Shown one piece after another: positions 58,062-64,000 of a stretch of 64,000 bases of DNA; positions within the stretch are counted from its first letter, which is position 1; each line of letters begins with the position of its first letter. A program made the position numbers and the translations under genes. The notes under the pieces are model-generated. The model did no database searches. It was not told the DNA's origin and saw only the letters and a program-made list of their open reading frames with translations. The stretch covers positions 81,058,428 through 81,122,427 of the forward strand of contig JAVIAB010000041.1 in the NCBI GenBank assembly GCA_032433765.1. The letters are read 5' to 3'. This DNA comes from Megaustenia siamemsis (lineage: Eukaryota; Mollusca; Gastropoda; Stylommatophora; Ariophantidae).

Positions 58062-59371
58062 TGGTGCAATTGAATGCAGTGACTTCAGAACAATAAGCCT
58101 AATGAGCCAGGTAACAAAAATTTTACTAAAAGTTATACAGGGAAGGATTCAGAATAAAATCAATACTGAATTAGAGGAGCAACAATTTGGATTCAGGAAA
58201 AACAGTGGGACAAAAGAAGCCATATTCAGCATGAGAACATTAATTGAAAAGTACACAGAAGTAAACAAACCAATATATGCCTGCTTTATAGACTACACCA
58301 AAGCTTTCGATAGAATACACATAACCAACTTATAGACTGCCTAAAGGATATAAATCTAGACGACGCAGACATACGACTAATATGTAATTTGTACTGGGAG
58401 CAAACAGCAATAATAAAATATAACAAGGAGAAACTCTGCACCCATGGACATAAAAAGAGGAGTAAGACAAGGATGCATCCTATCACCATGCTTGTTCAAT
58501 CTATACACTGAGCAAATCTTTAAAAACATCTCAGAGATGCCAGGCCTAAACATTAATGGAAAGATGATCAATAACCTAAGATATGCTGATGATACTGTTC
58601 TACTAGCAGAAAATCCTAAAGACCTACAACAATTGCTTAATGTGATAAACATAACAAGCAAAAAATATGGACTAGAAATGAATATCAAAAAGACTAAAAC
58701 TATGATCATAAACAAAGAAAATTCTCAAGACCTACAATTAAATATCACAGTTGAGGGAATACATCTGGAGACAGTCCAGAGCTACAACTACCTGGGACAT
58801 ACTATAACCAATGATGGAAAATGCAAAACTGAAATAAACAAAAGAATAGGTATGGCAAAAAGTAATTTTAATGTCATGAAAAATATACTAACATCAAAAC
58901 AAATATCAGCAGGGCTGAAACTAAGAATGGCAAAATTTTACATCTTCTCAATATTCCTGTATGGTGCAGAAACATGGACATTAGACAAGAAAACAGAACA
59001 GAAAATTGAAGCCTTTGAAATGTGGATTTATAGAAGAATAGGTAGAATTGGATGGAAACAAAAGATAACAAACGATGAAGTTTTAAAACAACTGAAAATA
59101 AAAAGAGAACTGCTGAACACAATTAAGACAAGACAAATTAAATTTGTGGGGCATGTTAAAAGACACAACAGCCTACTAAAAGTAATATTGGAAGGAAAAA
59201 TACAAGGCAAAAGAGGCAGAGGCAGACCAAGTCTAACATGGACGAGTAACATCAAAAGATGGACAAGTCAATCTATGTCAGCCTGCACCATCAAAGCAAG
59301 AAACAGAGTAGAATGGCGATCCATGGTAGCCAACCTTCGTTGCGGAGAGGGCACACGATGATGATGATGAA
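58062..59371 (+). pseudogene. LINE family B, copy 3 (longest), inserted in minisatellite
   Basis: Begins at FRTISLMSQVTKI and continues LEEQQFGFRKNSGTKEA, ACFIDYTKAFDRI, a stop and frame break near 58333, and another break near 58435. It then stays open from 58444 to 59361: RGVRQGCILSPCLF, LRYADDTVLLAE (catalytic), YLGHTITNDGK, YGAETWTLDKKTEQ, FVGHVKRH, GKRGRGRPSLTW, ANLRCGEGTR. The stop codon is supplied by the (TGA)n tail at 59360-59370. It shows the order of domains missing from copies 1 and 2. Array DNA lies on both sides, with AATGTAAGAGAA near each border. Confidence 0.92.
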
Positions 59372-60385
59372 TGTAAGAGAAGTGTGTGTCCCTAATGTAC
59401 GAGAAGTGTGTGTAATGTAGGAGAAGTGCGTGTGTAATGTAGGAGAAGTGTGCATAATGTAAGAGAAAAGTGTATGTAATGTAAGGGAACGGTGTATGTA
59501 ATGTAAAGGAAGTGTGTATGTAATGTAAGGGAAGTGTGTATATAGTGTAAGGGAACTGTGTATGTAATGTAAGAGAAGTGTATGTAATATAAGGGAACTG
59601 TGTATGTAATGTAAGGGAACTGTGTATGTAATGTTAGAAAAGCGTATGTAATGTAAGGGAACTGTGTATGTAATGTATGAGAAATGTGTGTAATGTAAGG
59701 GAACTGTGTATGTAATGTAAGGGAAGTGTATGTAATGTAAGGGAACTGTGTATGTAATGTTAGGGAACTGTGTATGTAATGTTAGAAAAGTGTATGTAAT
59801 GTATGGGAACTGTGTATGTAATGTATGAGAAATGTGTATAATGTAAGGGAACTGTGTATGTAATGTAAAGGAAGTGTATGTAATGTTAGATGTGTGTATG
59901 TAAGGTAAAGGAAGTGTATGTAATGTAAGGGAAGTATGTGTAATGTAAGGGAAGTGTATGTAATGTAAGGGAAGTGTATGTAATGTAAGGGAAGTGTATG
60001 TAATGTAAGGGAAGTATGTGTAATGTAAGGGAACTGTGTATGTAATGTAAGGGAAGTGTATGTAATGTAAGGGAACTGTGTATGTAATGTAAGCGAACTG
60101 TGTATGTAATGTTAGAAAGTGTATGTAATGTATGTGAACTGTGTATGTAATGTATGAGAAATGTGTATAATGTAAGGGAACTGTGTATGTAATGTAAAGG
60201 AAGTGTATGTAATGTTAGATGTGTGTATGTAAGGTAAAGGAAGTGTATGTAATGTAAGGGAAGTATGTGTAATGTAAGGGAAGTGTATGTAATGTAAGGG
60301 AAGTATGTGTAATGTAAGGGAAGTGTATGTAATGTAAGAGAAGTGTATGTAATGTAAGGGAAGTATGTGTAATGTAAGGGAAGTG
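59372..60385. repeat. Minisatellite, right part and diverged subtype
   Basis: Units of GTATGTAATGTAAGGGAACT and GTATGTAATGTAAGGGAA. Close to the LINE it still has AATGTAGGAGAAGTG units like the left part, then changes to the AAGGGAA subtype. A block of several hundred bp (about 59760-59960) recurs at about 60095-60300. Confidence 0.93.
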
Positions 60386-60389
60386 GGAA

Positions 60390-61985
60390 CACACTTGTGT
60401 TAAACGTCCACGTTTGTTGACACACTTGTGTTAAACGTCCACGTTTGTTGACACACTTGTGTTAAACGTCCAAGTTTGTTGACACACTTGTGTTAAACGT
60501 CCACGTTTGTTGACACACTTGTGTTAAACGTCCACGTTTGTTGACACACTTGTGTTAAATGTCCAAGTTTGTTGACACACTTGTGTTAAACGTCCAAGTT
60601 TGTTGACACACTTGTGTTAAACGTCCAAGTTTGTTGACACACTTGTGTTAAATGTCCAAGTTTGTTGACACACTTGTGTTAAATGTCCAAGTTTGTTGAC
60701 ACACTTGTGTTAAACGTCCAAGTTTCTTGACACACTTGTGTTAAATGTCCAAGTTTGTTGACACACTTGTGTTAAACGTGCAAGTTTGTTGACACACTTG
60801 TGTTAAATGTCCAAGTTTGTTGACACACTTGTGTTAAACGTCCAAGTTTGTTGACACACTTGTGTTAAACGTGCAAGTTTGTTGACACATTTGTGTTAAA
60901 CGTCCACGTTTGTTGACACACTTGTGTTAAATGTCCAAGTTTGTTGACACACTTGTGTTAAACGTCCAAGTTTGTTGACACATTTGTGTTAAACGATCAA
61001 GTTTGTTGACACACTTGTGTTAAACGTCCAAGTTTGTTGACACACATGTGTTAAATGTCCAAGTTTGTTGACACACTTGTGTTAAACGTCCAAGTTTGTT
61101 GACACATTTGTGTTAAACGATCAAGTTTGTTGACACACTTGTGTTAAATGTCCAAGTTTGTTGACACACTTGTGTTAAACGTCCAAGTTTGTTGACACAT
61201 TTGTGTTAAACATCCAAGTTTGTTGACACACTTGTGTTAAACGTCCAAGTTTGTTGACACATTGGTGTTAAACGTGCAAGTTTGTTGACACACTTGTGTT
61301 AAACGTGCAAGTTTGTTGACACACTTGTGTTAAACGTCCAAGTTTGTTGACACATTTGTGTTGAACGTCCAAGTTTGTTGACACACTTGTGTTAAATGTC
61401 CAAGTTTGTTGACACACTTGTGTTAAATGTCCAAGTTTGTTGACACATTTGTGTTGAACGTCCAAGTTTGTTGACACACTTGTGTTAAACGTCCAAGTTT
61501 GTTGACACACTTGTGTTAAATGTCCAAGTTTGTTGACACACTTGTGTTGAACGTCCAAGTTTGTTGACACACTTGTGTTAAATGTCCAAGTTTGTTGACA
61601 CACTTGTGTTGAACGTCCAAGTTTGTTAACACACTTGTGTTAAACGTCCAAGTTTGTTGACACATTTGTGTTGAACGTCCAAGTTTGTTGACACACTTGT
61701 GTTAAATGTCCAAGTTTGTTGACACACTTGTGTTAAATGTCCAAGTTTGTTGACACACTTGTGTTAAACGATCAAGTTTGCTGACACACTTGTGTTAAAC
61801 GTCCAAGTTTGTTAACACACTTGTGCTAAACGATCAAGTTTGCTGACACACTTGTGTTAAACGATCAAGTTTGCTGACACACTTGTGCTAAACGATCAAG
61901 TTTGCTGACATACTTGTGTTAAACGATCAAGTTTGCTGACACACTTGAGTTGAACGATCAAGTTTGCTGACGCACTTGTGTTGTT
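60390..61985. repeat. Minisatellite, 31-bp unit
   Basis: About 52 copies of GTCCAAGTTTGTTGACACAC plus TTGTGTTAAAC. AATGTCC, ACGTGC and ACGATC variants are interspersed. ACGATC with TTTGCTGAC dominates the right end. Confidence 0.96.
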
Positions 61986-62059
61986 CCGTCAAAATGATCT
62001 GCCCTGGCCTGTGATTTGTTGCATGTGAGAACCGTTGCCTGCACACATGGTCCAACCAG

Positions 62060-62395
62060 TTGGGTTAACAGAGTTGTGTGGGCAGTACAAGCAGCTGGAT
62101 TAACAGAGTTGTGTGGGCAGTACAACCAGCTGGATTAACAAAGTTGTGTGGGCAGTACAACCAGCTGGATTAACAGAGTTGTGTGGGCAGTACAACCAGT
62201 TGGATTAACAGAGTTGTGTGGACAGTACAACCAGCTGGATTAACAGAGTTGTGTGGGCAGTACAACCAGTTGGAATAACAGAGTTGTGTGGGCAGTACAA
62301 CCAGTTGGATTAACAGAGTTGTGTGGGCAGTACAACCAGCTGGATTAACAGAGTTGTGTGGGCAGTACAACCAGTTGGATTAACAGAGTTGTGTA
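62060..62395. repeat. Minisatellite, 35-bp unit
   Basis: About 10 copies of GTTGTGTGGGCAGTACAACC plus AGCTGGATTAACAGA, very uniform. Confidence 0.95.
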
Positions 62396-62455
62396 GACAA
62401 CAACAGTGCTAACAGTTGACGAATGGAGCGGGAGAAAGGGCTTGGACTTGGGACC

Positions 62456-62705
62456 AATAATAATAATAAATGATTATAATTCTGGAGGGAAACTTCCGAC
62501 GTGATAAATCAGCGAATCATATCAGGGTAAGAGGTATGTTTACAACACTCGGGAAAAATGCACAAAAAATCAACAGCATAAAAAAAACTAAAAACAATAA
62601 ACAGCCCGAAACAGAATCAAACCCATAATCCTTGACACAGAGCCCTGGCACGAGAAACGAACGCTAAGGTACGCTGTTAACTAAGCGACATAAAAAGGAA
62701 GCTAT
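62456..62705 (-). mobile_element. tRNA-derived SINE (family 2), second copy
   Basis: On minus: TCGCTTAGTTAACAGCGTAC as a box-A region, GGGTTTGATTCTG as a decayed box B, then TGCATTTTTCCCGAGTGTTG, TAAACATACCTCTTACCCTG and a (TTA)n tail at the plus-strand left end (62456-62471). It aligns with 46448-46640 but has a single head. Confidence 0.78.
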
Positions 62706-62809
62706 CATTGGCGATAGCTATGTGTAGTGGTGACTATAAGATCTGATCTAACCACGATGATTTCCTATCCTCTGTTTCTGGGTGTCTATAATAGTCTGAT
62801 CCAATAAAT

Positions 62810-63612
62810 ATGAAATATGGAGAGAGCTAATAAAGATTAGATATTGAGGGAGCTAATAAAGATGAAATATTGGGGGAGCTAATAAAGATGAAATATGGAG
62901 AGAGCTAATAAAGATGAAATATTGGGGGAGCTAATAAAGATGAAATATGGAGAGAGCTAATAAAGATGAAATATGGAGAGAGCTAATAAAGATGAAATAT
63001 TGAGGGAGCTAATAAAGATGAAATATGGAGAGAGCTAAAAAGATGAAATATTGAGGGAGCTAATAAAGATGAAATATTGGGGGAGCTAATAAAGATGAAA
63101 TATGGAGAGAGCTAATAAAGATGAAATATGGAGAGAGCTAAAAAAGATGAAATATTGAGGGAGCTAATAAGATGAACTATTGAGGGAGCTAATAAAGATG
63201 AAATATGGAGAGAGCTAATAAAGATGAAATATTGAGGGAGCTAATAAGATGAAATATTAAGGGAGCTAATAAAGATGAAATATTGAGGGAGCTAATAATG
63301 ATGAAATATTGAGAGAGCTAATAAAGATGAAATATTGAGGGAGCTAATAAAGATGAAATATTGAGAGAGCTAATAATGATAAAATATTGAGGGAGCTAAT
63401 AAAGATGAAATATTGAGGGAGCTAATAAAGATGAAATATTGAGAGAGCTAATAATGATAAAATATTGAGGGAGCTAATAAAGATGAAATATTGAGGGAGC
63501 TAATAAAGATGAAATATTGAGGGAGCTAATAAAGATGAAATATTGAGGGAGCTAATAATGATGAAATATTGAGGGAGCTAATAAAGATGAAATATTGAGA
63601 GAGCTAATAAAG
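62810..63612. repeat. Minisatellite, 27-bp unit
   Basis: About 30 copies of GAGCTAATAAAGATGAAATA plus TTGAGGG, with a TGGAGAG subtype in the left half. It ends directly at a LINE fragment. Confidence 0.95.
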
Positions 63613-63621
63613 ATGAGAGGA

Positions 63622-64000
63622 AGGACTGAGCGAATGTTTCCCAATAGAAAATGTGGTTATACAAGGAAGTATTTTATCGCCCTTGTTATTTGGAATTGTT
63701 ATGGACTTCATAATGAAGAAATGCTGCACTGGTAATAAAGGCATCGAATGGATACAAGGAGACCATTTGGAGGACCTCGACTTAGCTGATGACATAGTTC
63801 TCATCAGCAGTCAGATAAAAACGATGCATGAAAACACAAATGAACTATCATCAATAGCCAGCAAAATTTGGCTTGAGATCAATCATGAAAAGACTAAAGT
63901 CATGAAAAGTTTAATTCCAACAGATGACAAAATATACATGGAAAACAAACCAGCGGAAGAGATCGATCACTTTATCTATCTTGGAAGTCACATTGATCGA
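63622..64000 (+). pseudogene. LINE family F reverse transcriptase fragment, runs off window
   Basis: The plus frame is open to the last base. Blocks are SECFPIENVVIQGSILSPLL with FGIVMD (the palm block before the active site), LDLADDIVLISS (catalytic aspartates near 63790), an EINHEKTKVMK helix region and FIYLGSHIDR. It starts abruptly at the 27-bp array edge, so the 5' part is missing. The sequence differs from families A-E. The end lies outside the window, so whether it is intact downstream is unknown. Confidence 0.85.

Noticed and set aside
7455..63612. A perfect 8-bp palindrome in the unit of several arrays (TGACGTCA, TCACGTGA, GTTATAAC, ACAGCTGT, CCAGCTGG) as a shared property
   Set aside because: For units of 27-50 bp and about 30 arrays, roughly four 8-bp palindromes are expected by chance, and I see about five. 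The factor-binding identity of two of them is kept as a separate finding, not the general pattern.

Overview
This window is animal nuclear DNA made almost entirely of repeats. The nested 5'-truncated LINE retrotransposons, tRNA-derived SINEs, an intact mariner element and dozens of minisatellites all point to a metazoan. The SINE bodies and LINE families look most like those of gastropod molluscs, but that assignment rests on memory of family resemblance and not on a search. By my reckoning about 40 of the 64 kb (nearly two thirds) is tandem repeat, in roughly 30 unrelated arrays. Nothing resembles a bacterial operon, and no host gene with a complete structure is visible.

Layout: 1-4433 holds three broken LINEs head to tail, all on the plus strand. 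4697-9942 holds three minisatellites (24, 45 and 27/24 bp). The last is interrupted at 9943-11512 by unique DNA carrying the only plausible host coding exon (minus strand, two cysteine-rich modules). 12050-18385 is two adjoining arrays whose units carry TGACGTCA (CRE type), then TGACTCA/TCACGTGA (AP-1 plus E-box type). 19788-21165 is a LINE A 3' end whose last coding part has become a 68-bp array. 21178-29436 is one giant 27/30-bp array. 29790-37945 holds seven more arrays with LINE fragments between and inside them. 37972-40060 is a nest: LINE D is split by a retroelement with a 12-bp target duplication, and that retroelement contains an apparently intact mariner. 40128-46035 is more minisatellites. 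46342-51290 holds SINEs, LINE B copy B and LINE E, whose C-terminal zinc finger is tandemly expanded. 52285-55650 is a second LINE A copy with two internal tandem expansions (79 and 68 bp). 55735-63612 is further arrays, one split by LINE B copy C. 63622-64000 is a LINE reverse-transcriptase fragment that runs off the window.

The main theme is tandem arrays born from LINE 3' coding ends. The same 68-bp piece of LINE A (bases 1562-1629 here in the unexpanded copy) is arrayed at two loci in opposite orientation. A 79-bp piece of the same family is arrayed four times, and a 39-bp piece of LINE E is arrayed about six times. Many other arrays have units divisible by three, so they show long open frames on both strands; I treat these as consequences of unit length, not as genes. 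The one element that still looks functional is the mariner: full-length transposase, all three catalytic aspartates and identical 39-bp inverted repeats.
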